The notes beneath the pieces were generated by a model, which made no database searches, was not told where the DNA came from, and was given only the letters and a program-made list of their open reading frames with translations. From assembly GCA_964023205.1 (NCBI GenBank), contig OZ026839.1, positions 16,708,386-16,772,385 on the forward strand: 64,000 nucleotides of DNA, in the 5' to 3' direction. Below are positions 34,621 to 46,639 of the stretch, in pieces. This DNA comes from Lutraria lutraria. Its lineage: Eukaryota > Mollusca > Bivalvia > Venerida > Mactridae. How positions within the stretch are numbered: the first letter of the stretch is position 1; each line of letters opens with the position of its first letter. The position numbers and the translations under genes were made by a program.

Positions 34621-35985
34621 TGTAATAGTACGCATTTACGAAATATTTGTACAGTTTCAATCAGTAAAATTATACAGTTGTTCACCATAACGTTTGCCGT
34701 GTGTTTCGTTTCGACAAGGTAAACGGTTTAATTGAAATATTTTTCTTTATACGTGGTTTATATCCAATCTGACTAAAGTATTCGATCTTCCTTACGGCAA
34801 GATCTGATGACGGCCTATACCAGTTTCTATTTTCAAAAGTCGGAATTTCCATGATCACTATTTATATCTATTTATAATTCAGCCAATCGTATAACTCGTT
34901 TCATCGGTACTTTGGCCGAATGAACTTTCTACCTGACGATGTTATTTAAACGTTAGTAAACATTAAATTACGTATAACATATTTGTCTGCAACCACTTTT
35001 TGAGTTTTTTAGTAATCCTGATCGATTCGGCCATAGTAGTATAGAAAATTTAATAAACACGCATGTCACATGGGCGCTATCATTACATTTAGTTGCGTAA
35101 GAATAGGTGTTCGTGATAACTACAAGTCAAATATCGTTTTTTACTGCGGTTAAAAATAGAATCAGATCACTTTCAGAATTATGAAAGTAAGGCGCTGATT
35201 GGCTAGTGGAAAAGGTCACCTGAGGTGACCTTTTATAGGTCGTCTTCAGATCCTCGTAGCGTAGCGGGTTTGATGATATGATTTTAATCAGATTGGGTTT
35301 ATATCTTAATTAATGAATGTAAATACATGTGCGTATTTTGTTCGTTTATTGTTTATTTTTGTATTGACACGAAACTGTTTATGTTTGCTTTTGAGATGTA
35401 CATGTATGTTGACTCACCAATGAACTCTATTTCATACTATACACCTTCTCCGCCAGATTCTCTCCTATCCTGTCCTCCTTTCCCCTGTTGTCTCTTTTGA
35501 TTTCTTCTCACATTATTATTATTATTGTACTGTTAACTCATACATGAATCATTATCTAAACTGTCTTGCCTATCTACCTTTCTTATAACAATATGTAATT
35601 ATTAAAGCCTATTTTGCCACTTGTCGCTGTAATTATGAAAATCGTATTGTATTATTTGCATAAATATGTTCACATGGGCCTATGGCTTACTGAATTTTGA
35701 AATAAACTATATCTATATCTTTTTCAATTTTTTTGGAAGTTCAAAATTAAGCGTAAGGCTGATTGGGTTATGTGCATCAGATAACAATGGACAAAAATCT
35801 AAAACTTTCATATTTATTATCTACTGATTTGAATAAACTTGAACAGCATAAGAAATAATCTACTGTACTCGATGCTTTGCAAGTTAGTATTCCAATATCG
35901 GTACCGTTTGTTCTCCCGTTTAATATACACATATATTGTTAAATTGAAGAAATTCTATGAGTCTATATCCATAGTTATTTGCAAC
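34621..35985. other. Sequence between LINE fragments, with a strong palindrome
   Basis: No coding sequence is recognised. An 11-bp perfect stem (AAAAGGTCACC, loop TGA, GGTGACCTTTT) lies at 35210-35234, just after an inverted CCAAT box at about 35198. A pyrimidine-rich stretch (35440-35530) also occurs. Confidence 0.5.
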
Positions 35986-36720
35986 AGGATCGCAGTTTTT
36001 ACGAGATTTTGTTGATTTCTGGCAGTTTCAAGCTTGTTCATTTCTGAGTTAAATTCAACATATATTTCATGGAGACTTTGCATTTCAAAAAAGTCAGTAT
36101 CTAAAATAATAAAATTGCTCATTTCTTTTGTTCTGGAATTAAAATCTCCAAAGATACAATGAAGTGAATACTTTGCTGATAAACTGTTTAGTTCTAATTG
36201 AATCTCTAAGAATGGGTCATCAACAGAATCATTCCGATCTTTCAGGAGGTGTATAGACTACTAGTATGCCAAGCAATAGGTCTTTTTCAGTCTTACAAAT
36301 CTTTTTTGATAAAGAAAACCAAAGAATGAGATTAAATTTAGTTTCTATAACTGTGATATATTTCGATAGTACCAAAGCTATTCCATCCGACTTACGTTTC
36401 CTTGTAGACTGTCTATTCTTAAAATGAAACTTTTAGCCTATTGATTCAATTTGGTCTAGATTATTTAACTTTGTTTCCTGTAGGCATATAATTCCATAAT
36501 TATTTAACCGTTCAATGAATTCGGGGCATTTCATTTTTGACTGCAAGCCACAAACGTTTAGAGAGAGAAATGATAACTGTTTTTTATTTTCATTCTGTGA
36601 TATAACATTTTGAGGTTCCAAGTTTGTATTATTATCATTATTTCCGTTATCATTTTGTTTGGTATTGCTTTCATTATTGTTATTATTGCTATCATCAGCA
36701 GTGTTGTTATTATTACTGCA
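35986..36720 (-). pseudogene. Non-LTR retrotransposon endonuclease remnant
   Basis: The minus-strand frames give LSFLSLNVCGLQSKMKCPEF and then IICLQETKL, the first APE-type endonuclease motifs, then GILVVYTPPERS and LWRF-like fragments (degraded GDFN motif). An Asn-rich run encoded by a trinucleotide microsatellite (36625-36765) precedes it. A 77-bp near-tandem duplication (about 36770-36815 and 36845-36895) lies upstream. It is probably from the same LINE group as 33540-34620. Confidence 0.7.
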
Positions 36721-36765
36721 TGTATTATTATTGTTATTATTATCGTTATTACACATACAATTCAT
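36625..36765. repeat. ATT/TTG trinucleotide microsatellite
   Basis: Imperfect TTATTA/TTGTTA units read as poly-Asn on the minus strand and make the open frame there artificially long. Confidence 0.75.
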
Positions 36766-37006
36766 TTGTATATTCCAATTAGATATAAGATAAATGAGTT
36801 GATGGAAAAATGAGCTTACATTCAACAACATACAATAGTAAGGTATATACCAATTAAATATAAGATAAATGAGTTGATAAAAAACTGAGCTAAGACGATT
36901 CAACGATTTATGCAAGTCATTGTTGTGCCAAAACACTTATGATATTTTAATGCATTTGATGATAAGATATGCATGTAATTCATGTTTATAATTAAATCAC
37001 ATTTAA

Positions 37007-37877
37007 AGTCCCATAAGCGTATACATTTATTGGTCCTAATAGATTCTGTTTGTTCTATAACAGAGGAATCCAGTGCGTTTTCCTCCCGTGCATACTTTAA
37101 AGCAAGAACAAGAAAAACTATAACAAAACGTTATAGGTAGACGAATTACAAGAAGCATATTGGTTTATGTTTTTTGTATGAAGTTGCTTTTTTCATAAAA
37201 GATATTGTCTGTATATTTAATTCAATCCAAGGGTATAAAATATTTACATGATATGAGTAATACAAATTATAATGACAATCATGAGTATTTGACAAATGAA
37301 TAAATGCATGTATATAGTTCACAAGCACATGGTTATATCATACCCTACATCAATCAAATAGAATCAATCCTAAATGTTAACGAATTCACCATAAATCTGA
37401 GCACTATCATACAACCACATTGAACTTCAAATAGCCACGCAACAACTTATCTAGGCAATGCCTTCATGATTTACTTACCAGTCAACTATTAATAGATTCA
37501 GTCATCACCATTAGCCAATCAAATGGCCAGGATTAGCCAAACTAGTAATAGACACTACAGTAAGTACTCGCAAACTATACTCGCAGCTATAATAAACAAA
37601 TACTCATAAGTATAATTCGTCTAGAAAAATGTTTCTAAAACCAAACACTATTTATAGAACAGCTGTGTTCCCCCGCAGTCATATTATGCACACGGCATTA
37701 AGTGACGTCACGCGCTCTATATATTTCAAGTTTACAAAAACAAAATGCACGGCGAACTTGATGAGTGTTTTTAGAAGAAAAATTAATGGCTTGTTTCGTC
37801 GGTAATAATTATCTAGGGATAATTGCAGCAAATGTGTTTTGCATATATTTTTTTATAGCAAAAAGCTCATGGGACTT
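37007..37877. mobile_element. TTAA-flanked element containing a nested TA-flanked element
   Basis: TTAA lies at 37003-37006 and 37878-37881, and the ends AGTCCCATAAG and (reverse) AGTCCCATGAG match at 10 of 11 positions. TTAA target sites are the hallmark of the piggyBac superfamily. Without the 482-bp insertion at 37140-37621 the element is only about 390 bp. Its right half matches 29027-29245. No transposase is present. Confidence 0.55.
37140..37621 (+). mobile_element. TA-flanked MITE, copy 1 (GACGAATTA ends)
   Basis: The ends GACGAATTACA and (reverse) GACGAATTATA are flanked by TA at 37138-37139 and 37622-37623. It is nearly identical in length and sequence to 44335-44790, in the same orientation. 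It has no coding capacity. It is nested in a TTAA-flanked element, so it inserted later. Confidence 0.75.
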
Positions 37878-38840
37878 TAATAATATTACTTGAATTCATA
37901 TAAAGCGCACTATATTAACTGGATATAGTCATTTACAGCCACCTAAATTTAATTAGTTGTATACAGTTTGTATGTGGATTATGAAAGCGCTAAAATAAAA
38001 TCGATAGGCATGCATAGAAATTAAGTTCTTAACAATAATAATACAATATAATAAAAAAGTATGTACTTTTTATAACCTTTCATTTTCATTAGGACCTGGG
38101 TTTCACTGTAGATGGCAGAAAGTCATTTAATTATTCTTATACCAGAGTTTTGTTTTCGTTATAATTCATACGCCATACAACTACAGAACACTTCTGTCAA
38201 CTAATTGTGAAGCAAAAAGCTACTCAAGACCGAACCATAACTATGCTTTTATCTATGAAAACTGTTATGGTGGTCATAGCCGGATATTGATTCTTTTGCC
38301 CACCAGTGATATTTACAAACTGATAACAGGTGCGCGTGACGTCACGGTGATGTTCCCTATTTATTTCGACACCAAGAAATATCCCCTATCATAAGTGCGT
38401 TTCTACTCTAAAATTGCATTTAACATACTGTGTCACTGTGTCAAGCGTAAAGCTGCCATTTTTGCGGTATTTGGGAAAACCGAAACTGACAAACTTCATA
38501 ACCGAAAACAAATTGTTGCAATTAAGGTAGTATGCGACCTCTCCCCGACATCATGGGTCAAAAATCGAATTTTCTCCGATTGTTTTGACCTTTTAACACA
38601 ATGATAGTGTAGTATGTTCTCCATTTTTTTGCTTATTTTATACTGTTTTCCGACCCGTTTCCTAGCAACGCCACGATGAATGTCAGGGGTGTAAAATCGA
38701 CATTTTACATGCAAAATTGGTTCAAACATACCGCTATTGTAATTTCAGATACACAAACGTCAAGCTCTCTTTCTGCGGAATAAGCTCATATAAGGTTTAA
38801 TGGGGTTTTGCCGTCATTGTTTTTCTGGAAGAGCTTTATA

Positions 38841-39225
38841 TAAGCACTAAACATTCGTCCGTTTTTTCACCCGTCATTTTGACCCCCAACTATATTTCAG
38901 TGTAATTATGTTTAAGTGAGGTTTTGTCGTCATTATTTTCCTGGCTTATTCGTAATAACGTCAGGCTACAATTAGCATGACGTAACCATTTCTACAACGT
39001 TATTCATGATGTCCGAACATTACTATATTGCAATTTAGTGAAAAATAATGCACGATGACATATTATTTTTACATTTTATAATTGCTTGTTAACAACTCCA
39101 CAATATCAACATGCGATTCATTAGTTGATTGAATCTACTTCCGTTTACCAAAAGTACACTGAAATATAGTTGGGGGTCAAAATTACGGGTGAAAAAACGG
39201 ACTGACCGCATATGTTTAGTGCTTA
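38841..39225. repeat. Foldback element with inverted arms of about 65 bp
   Basis: The left arm at 38841-38905 (TAAGCACTAAACA, CGTTTTTTCACCCGT, TTTGACCCCCAACTATATTT) is inverted at 39158-39225. The arms differ by a few substitutions and a short indel. The element is 385 bp in total and non-coding. Confidence 0.7.
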
Positions 39226-40710
39226 AAGTTCCGCCAATAATATAAGATATAAAGCAACCCTGAATTGCAGAAGGTTTACGACATTTTCATCTTCTTCTTC
39301 TATGGTAATGGCAAGCAATCATTTACTGATTATCATGGCCATGCGTGGGTGTTAGTAAAAGAGACAGATTTGCTAGGACTCTCAAGCTACTCAATCCACC
39401 TAGGAAAATCTAACAACGTGAAAAAATGGTGCAAAAACCTATAACACCTTAGAGTCTAAAATGCTTTACATTCTGCAATATGTACATGTTTTTTGTGCGA
39501 GGAAAAGAGTATTAGTAGGTTAAAAATAAAAGCATACAGAACATATTTATGGAGCAGCCCATGTTTTAAGTGGATTGCAATCTAGTCATGTATAATGTGC
39601 ATGATGTTTTTTTTTTATATATATTATTAAACCATGTTTGTTTAACTCCTGTGTATGTTTACTTTACCTTGAAAAGATTTCTAACACTTGATTATTTTAT
39701 ATAAACCATATCAAACACGTTTTCCAAATAATATTGGTCGTTCACAAATTTGCATTTCAGTCCAATACTGATCTGGAACAATAAGGATGCGCTTCCATAT
39801 ATCTGTTCATTCCTCATTCTATCAACAAGTGTCTCCTGACTGAAACTAAGTAATTTATGAATTGGCAGAAATGTTCACTACATCAAGTTTTGTCCTGCAC
39901 ATAACATAATTCCTCAGGTCAAAATTACATTATACAAATGTCTGAAACTTTGCACATTTAAATTACAACGAATCATGTGCTTCATCCTAGTATTCAATTG
40001 CCTGATGCAATTTTCCGCCGTACAATGTACCATTCAACTTGTTGTTCTATATAGTACAGTCCCTGAGGGGCTCCCATGTGCAAAAAAGGTCCATGGATAA
40101 ATTTTATATCAATGTGAAGCTGCGTGTTTGAGGTTTTCAAAGATTTTGGGTAGACACGTGAAATCATGGTACGTTTTGAGAAATCCAAGATGGCGTCCAT
40201 GATGGCCGCCAAATAATTGAAAAATGACGTAATTTTATTTTACTGCACTAAATAAGTTGTTTTTCGTATATTTTTCGTAAAAAAGTTATGTAAACGTTTG
40301 CTTTCAGTTTGATTTATGGAAAATAAAAGTTATTATTAATTATTTTAACCTTTTCTGGATTTTTTAGGAAAATGTAGTAAAATTATGACATGGAGCTGAA
40401 ATCTTTACCTATCAGCGATGGTAAATTGGAGCAAATGATTATTTTTACAAACCAGTATATAGGCATAAACAAACTCTCGCCAATTGTGCCATAATCATTG
40501 CCTTCGCAGTCGTTACTATGTAGATTCTCTCATTTTCAAAGTAGGTGAGGTAAATCCACATTATATCACAGTTTCTAGTATAGCGTTTCGTAATGATTAT
40601 TGAGACCTTTAATTGTCAATAAACATTTTCATTTTGTATTAATATTTGTGTCATAATTAATTTCAAATATCAGGGTTATCTTAACAGTCTTGTCTCGGTA
40701 TGAGATGTAC

Positions 40711-40864
40711 TGTTGCCATGGCAACAAGGCGGCAAAATGAACATTCACCTCATGGTATTTAGTTTTTTACTTTTTCAGTTTCAAACAATTTTTGAAATAA
40801 ATGATTAAGAATTACCGAAATGAAAAAACAAGTCTAGGAAAATATATACTGTTGCCATAGCAAC
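40711..40864. promoter_or_regulatory. Pair of RFX X-box palindromes
   Basis: TGTTGCCATGGCAACA at 40711-40726 is a perfect X-box palindrome, and GTTGCCATAGCAAC at 40851-40864 is a one-base variant 140 bp away. No gene start is visible nearby, and related palindromes occur in repeats here, so these may be repeat-borne. Confidence 0.35.
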
Positions 40865-41399
40865 ACAGTGAAAAATCTTCAGCAATATAATAATCGGTAA
40901 ATAATCATCCATACAGTCAAAACAAATTATTTATATAAGCATAATCCTACATGCAGTACATGCCACCATGTAAACTAGCACTGGGTTCTCCTTTCTTGTG
41001 ATACCGAAATGATGGTTTTATGACTGCTCTTTTATAATGACTTAATGTCCAATGAAGTCCAGTTATTTACATGAGATGTGGATATCTGAATGTGATGGTA
41101 AATCCTCTCGAATAATACCTCTGTATTAAATTACCAAAGAAAACTACATTTGCGCTAAGTTATTTTAGCTTCCCGTGTATTGACATATTGAGATATGACC
41201 AGTACAGTTGGTACAAAACCTAGTCATAAAAGCTATACTTGAATTACATTTAGCTGATATTTAGTAGAGTCTTGAAAGATAGTATACTACTAAAATGTAA
41301 ACTTACAGACAGAAAAGTACCTTAAAAACAACATGAGACTGAATACAAACTGCGCAACAATGGATGAATTCAGATATTATGATTATGTATAGTTGAATC

Positions 41400-41461
41400 G
41401 CGATTATTCGATATGCCACGGGAACGTCCGAAAAGTTCGCACTTTTCGAACGAACAATCGC
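41400..41461. other. Nested stem-loop of 62 bp
   Basis: The outer arms GCGATTATTCG (41400-41410) and CGAACAATCGC (41451-41461) pair with one mismatch. The inner arms CGAAAAGT and ACTTTTCG pair perfectly over 8 bp around a TCGC loop (41429-41448). It may be an old transposon end or a structured RNA segment. Confidence 0.45.
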
Positions 41462-43035
41462 ATCTTTTTGTTTATGAGAAAAGTCTGAAATATTGAGATG
41501 ACCCCACCCGTTGAAGCGTGATTTCTACACGTTTTTATTATGTTTCTGCTCTAACCGAATTTTCGGCGGCTGAAAACGGTCAAAATCGGAACAAGCTGAA
41601 TTTAATTGGTTTTGAAGAGACTAATGGTCTTTTAATGCAGAACTTCGTTTATTTGCCTGTCCCAGCCATTCTGGTTCAAAATGTGTAACTGTAGAACATA
41701 CTCTACATGTATAGAAATACACTAGTATAAAAGCTGGAATACAAAGCTTCATTTATTGTGATTGCATAAGTGAGAGCTGCAAGGATAATTCTAGAATTCA
41801 CATGTTCTTCTCTCAGTTCCTAGTTGTAACATTATTCAAGTTTCTTATGGGACAGAGTTTACAACATAAACTGGTTTAACATTGAGGCAGTCTCTGTCAA
41901 TGTACCTTTTCAACATGTTTATATGACAATCATATTAGATTTTGTTTGCCTCTCCAATGAGTGTTTAACAAAAAATCAGACCACTGACTTTTTTCAAACA
42001 GTAAATAGAACAACATACCGAGCATGTAAAAGCCAGAAATAGGCGAAAGGGCAAGGATATTAGCGCCAGACCCAATACTTTTTTCTTCATTTTTCTGATA
42101 ATATTGTTCTTCCCTTACTGCAAATAACAGAATGTGAATGTCTTCATCCCAGTCCCTATCAGTATCAAAGAAATAAGATCGTATGATTTTATTATTTTTT
42201 CATGTCAAGTGAAGTCTTTCCATAGGGAGATGACCTAAACTGTTTGTTTCCCAACTCATGCATGACATGTTGAAATACCAGATATGAAGTTTGACACCTG
42301 ATCAGGCTGGACTGGTTTTGTGAGTCAACACATATGAGATCATTCACAAGCACACATAATTATCAAAAGGTATCTCAATTATAGCTTGACCTTGTTTTTG
42401 GTAAAGGACCAAAACGTCTGTGATGATCATACTAAATGCTTATTCTAAACAGGGATGGGCTCCAAAATTCTTGGAATGGTTTGATTTGGATTTCAAACGA
42501 CAAGAATTGCAGTACAATGTCTGGTCATCTACTTTAGTCTTTTTGACACCAAGATGACCAGACATCTTTGTTGCGTGGGTATTTCTATATAGGTTCATGT
42601 ATAAAAGTTCTAGTTATGAAGTTTTCCTTCCAATATTACACATAGGCCTACATATAAATTATACCACAAGTCGGGACTAGCGTTCTGTCTGGGGGGTTTC
42701 ACGACCTTTAACCCACACAGGGGGTCGCTTCACCCACACATTATTTTAGTGTAAGCTACGCCCCTGCTTTGTACAGTATAAGATCTTGTACATCCATTTC
42801 CTTCTATCATATCTAAGTCACTAAATATTCCCATATGCGATCCATGATTCGGACCCCGGTGGATATAATTTAAATATTGTACTTCGTACAAAACATTGAC
42901 GGGTTATGCTGTGCAATGTGCTATTTTTTCTGTCTTATATTACATAATAACATCATTTATGAAATGTTTAAGTCTGTGATTGTTGTATGAAGTATAATAT
43001 CATGATAACATTTTGCACAAATCTTTTCTTGTTTG

Positions 43036-43041
43036 TTTATT
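43036..43041 (-). terminator. Candidate poly(A) signal of the CRAL-TRIO gene
   Basis: AATAAA on the minus strand lies about 570 bp past the stop codon at 43608. It is the first clear canonical hexamer on that side. Confidence 0.3.
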
Positions 43042-43607
43042 GCCGATGAACTGTAAGGTAGCGATTTGCCGACAATCGGCAACGATTGTAATATACATGT
43101 GAACATTCTCTAACAGTTCTTTTCAACGACTAATAAATTTCATGTATTTGTCCATTTTGTCACGTTTTCAGTACACTTTCTGTCGTGTTCTTTTTACATA
43201 CTTTGCAATAAAATCAAGGGGAAACTACTCCTAAAACATTCTACTGGTTTTCATGCGCGTCTTACGATATACAGATAAACGGAATAGTTTTTACAAACAT
43301 CGCTACTTAATCTCTATCCAGAGTTATTGTTTTTAAGCCATAAAATACATGGAATGAACATGCATCACTCTGAAAAGAGATGTCGTTCGGTGTGGAAACC
43401 CCTGAACAAAATATCTTAGACCTAAATGCACAGTATGCATTCTTGCCCTGATAGGACAGAGATCGCTCAATTTAAGAAAAATGAAATTACTAATCAATTC
43501 ACTTTCATGTCAATTCTATCTATGTCCTGTGAAAAAAGAAACGTACAACATCCAAGTACTCTGAATCATTGCGACACTAAACAGTGTTTATCACTTCACA
43601 CATTAAA

Positions 43608-43750
43608 TCATACATTAAGTTTTCTATAAGATGCTGATGGCCCATGTTCACAACGTTTACGTTTTTCAAGGTCAACACCATAACGACCACAGGATATATT
43701 CTGAATATATTCCATAAAACTGTCACTTGTCATCTCCTCAATCATACAGT
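43608..43750 (-). CDS. CRAL-TRIO lipid-transfer protein, last exon
   Basis: The acceptor (TTTCTTCCAG) lies above 43750. Two bases complete the split Asp codon from the previous exon, then 46 codons and TGA at 43608-43610. It encodes the tail CMIEEMTSDSFMEYIQNIS and then a basic stretch (LEKRKRCEHG). This is the C-terminal helix and tail that follow the CRAL-TRIO fold in alpha-tocopherol-transfer-like proteins. Confidence 0.75.
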
Positions 43751-44108
43751 CTGGAAGAAATATATGTAATATGCAAACTTATTTCAGTTATAACTGGTTA
43801 GATATATGTAGGTATTCTCAATAAATGTAAACAAATTATATATTACAGATGCAAACATAACATAGAAAATGTGTGTATCCAATGGAATGGAATATATGGA
43901 ACACGCGCGATAAATGCATTCAAAATCAAACTACAAAAAGCACAACCATAACTGTTCAAATAATGATTAGTCTAAAAGTAGCACATTTCAAGACTACAAA
44001 GAAGAAAACGTGAGGTATTTTGATGTGACGTTTATTAAGAGGGATAGGCTTTATGTTTCTTTTCAGTCACATGTAAAAACTCTGTCGATAATACATAGTA
44101 AAACTTAC

Positions 44109-44232
44109 CAATTGCCTCTTGTACAGTTACAGAATTAGGTCCGGTATAATCATCAGGTAAATATTCAACCGGAAGTGTCTGTTGCTCGACAATATTATAA
44201 ACTCCAACCATACTGTTACCATGGATATGAAC
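44109..44232 (-). CDS. CRAL-TRIO lipid-transfer protein, internal exon
   Basis: The 124-nt exon lies between an acceptor (TTTCTCTAG) and a donor (G, then GTAAGT), ending in phase 1. It encodes VHIHGNSMVGVYNIVEQQTL and PVEYLPDDYTGP. The H-x-HGN segment followed by LPxEYxxx is the typical end of the CRAL-TRIO domain (I-H-x-HGN ... LPxEYGG). The usual GG after EY is replaced here by LPDD, which is atypical. Confidence 0.8.
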
Positions 44233-44334
44233 CTAGAGAAATAATGCTTTATAATAAAAACAATGACAATTCTGTTGGATGATTTTATGTATTTATAGAT
44301 ACCTTGTTATCTGCGTTATTGGTAGACGAATTAC

Positions 44335-44790
44335 AAGAAGCATATTGATTTATGTTTTTGTATGAAGTTGCTTTTTTCATAAAAGATATTGTCTGTATAT
44401 TTTATTCAATCCTCCATTAAGGAGAGTATAAAATATTTACATGATGTGAGTAATACACATTATAATGACAATCATGAGTATTTGACAAATGAATAAATTC
44501 ATGTATATAGTTCACAAGCACATGTTTATATCATACCTTACATCAATCAAATAGAATCATCCCTAATTAAATCTGAGCACTAGATCATACAACCACATTG
44601 AACTTCAAATAGCCACACAACAACTTATCTAGACATTGCCTTCATGATTTACCTACCCGTCAACTATGAATAGATTCAGTCATCACCATTAGCCAATCAA
44701 ATGGCCAGGATTAGCCAAACTAGTAATATACATTACACTATATACTCGCAAACAGCTATAATAAACTAATACTCATAAGTATAATTCGTC
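44335..44790 (+). mobile_element. TA-flanked MITE, copy 2 (GACGAATTA ends)
   Basis: TA lies at 44333-44334 and 44791-44792; the ends are GACGAATTACA and (reverse) GACGAATTATA. It is 456 bp against 482 bp for copy 1, the difference being small indels. It lies in an intron of the CRAL-TRIO gene. Confidence 0.75.
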
Positions 44791-45488
44791 TAGAAAATTC
44801 TAAATATTCCTTTACCTCGGTAAACACATTTCTAGGAAGGATGACGTCATAATTCATGTGCTGTATACTGTATATGCTAATTTAGTCCTGTTCCTAGCTT
44901 CTATTGTAAACAAATAGAGGTCATCATTGAATTCATGGACGATATGAGTCTACCAGATATTTAAAACAGTGGTTCATTGGGAAGTTATAATCGATTATTA
45001 TAATGCTTATAGCGTGTAACTTTTTCTTCGAGCATGTCTTCATGTATGAGATATTGTATTCTGCATAAGTTATGTATACGAAGGAACAGGTAATGCAGTC
45101 GTAGTATTATCGTTCGGTTTCCAAAACTCAGCCAAATACCCCACCATACAAATAAATTCAAGTTTTGACTACTTTGTAGTCAGCAGAACCTCCAGAGCGT
45201 TGATTTTAACACACTAGTACATCCTATTCCTTTTATTAAAGGACAGTCTGGGGACCTCAAATTAAGTTTTCGAATCGTATTCATATTTATTAAACAGAAC
45301 TAAATAAAAAGAGAATAAGCCAAGAAGCTGCACTCAAAAATACATGTGCCCTCAGCGGCATGCTTGACACTAATGTATAAGAAGAAGAAGCAAAGTTTAA
45401 AGTATACATAAGTGTCCTATATATTCAATGTATGAAAAATACCCAGTCCCATAACAGCAACAACAAAATGACATAACAACCAAAATAA

Positions 45489-45890
45489 AACAAGAGGGCA
45501 ATGATGGCCCTGTAAATGCTCACCAGGAAAAAAGTTCATTTGGAGACGAACATTGTTAAAATATTTCTACACGAGTCCAAGTAAAATCAAGTGACCCTAA
45601 GGTCAGGGCCAATTTTTGCCCCAGGGCCATAATATGAACAAATTTGGAAGAGGTCTGCTAGACAATGCTACATACAAAATATCTTAACTCTAGGTCTTGT
45701 GGTTTCGGAGAAGATTTTTTAAATTTTCCTATACAAGTCTATATAAATCAAGTGACCCCCGGGGCGGGGCCAATTTTGACCCTAGGGAAATAATTTGAAC
45801 AAACTTGGTAGAGGTCCACTAGACTATGCTACACACCAAATATCAAAGCTCTAGGCATTGTAGTTTTAGATAATATGCAGTGTAGTTTTC
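45489..45890 (-). repeat. Hairpin-ended interspersed repeat, reverse copy
   Basis: It begins AACAAGAGGGCAATGATGG then CCCTG, the reverse complement of the common right end. Inside are two subunits of about 170 bp, each with an AAATCAAGTGACCC-type segment, a GCCAATTTT-type segment and a GAGGTCnnCTAGAC-type segment. It lies in an intron of the CRAL-TRIO gene. Confidence 0.65.
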
Positions 45891-45969
45891 TAAGTACTAA
45901 TTTTCTACTGTATATGTATACAATGGAAAACTTGTATGTCTGAAATGTTTTACGTAACTCATCAAAACT

Positions 45970-46465
45970 GTTGAAACGCCATCTCTTTGGGCTTAGATTT
46001 CAACCGTGGAAATAAGGCGAAATCATACGGAGCAAGATCCGGCGAATTTGGGGATGTTGAAGAATCTTAGATTCCATCTGAATCTCTGTTGTTGTCTGCA
46101 CCTCACTGGATACCACGTGTGCTGGCGCAATCCTGGTGAAATATCATCTTGCCACGGTAACCTTTTGGTCGCTGTTTCATGTCCGGTCCCTGTTCACAAC
46201 GCCGTGAACGAGTTTAACGTCATTTTTTTCGGCTTTTGGTGATGGGACGTCTGTGGGTGTGTCATCCCTAACCGTCTCATGTTTTCGCTTAACCTTTTAT
46301 GCCACTAGTGCACGAATAGGCCAGCCACCTTCTTCTGATATGGTACAGGTCCGCACGGCGTATTGTCGTACCTTAGACTTTCCGGAAGCTTCTGACATCA
46401 TTTCCATAGTCTGCGTTGGTGTTTTACCGAGAGTGAAAAGAGTGGTAACGTTTTAGCGCATTTTT
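45970..46465 (-). pseudogene. mariner transposase remnant, minus strand
   Basis: Minus-strand frames give LGKTPTQTMEMMSEA (N-terminal helix-turn-helix region), HETVRDDTPTDVPSP (linker of the REGRESVxDDxRxGRP type) and then, after a deletion and frameshifts, HPPNSPDLAPYDFALFPRLK (the HxPYSPDLAPxDF catalytic region). The middle of the protein, with the first catalytic Asp, is missing. Confidence 0.7.
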
Positions 46466-46639
46466 GATATTGTAAATGTTTGTTATTAGGTCTTAGCAAT
46501 AGAAAATAATAAAGAATTTTGAGCTGCCGCACTAAACGGACACCCGGGTTGCCATATTTACTACAATACGCAGTTTTAGTTGGATTGATTAAAGAAATAT
46601 GCAATCTGCAAACATTGAAATATAGTTTATTGGAATATT

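Larger units (their letters stand above)
39226..43030. other. Intergenic sequence between CFAP90 upstream region and gene 3
   Basis: No exon is recognised. Two X-box-type palindromes (40711-40726 and 40851-40864), a nested stem-loop (41400-41461) and a short hairpin with stem TTGCCGA near 43067 are the structured signals. A small open frame at 39994-40212 (-) shows no family resemblance. Confidence 0.45.

Noticed and set aside
36433..36936. 167-codon minus-strand frame as a host Asn-rich protein
   Set aside because: The Asn run is a trinucleotide microsatellite, and the downstream part is LINE endonuclease with stops just after it.
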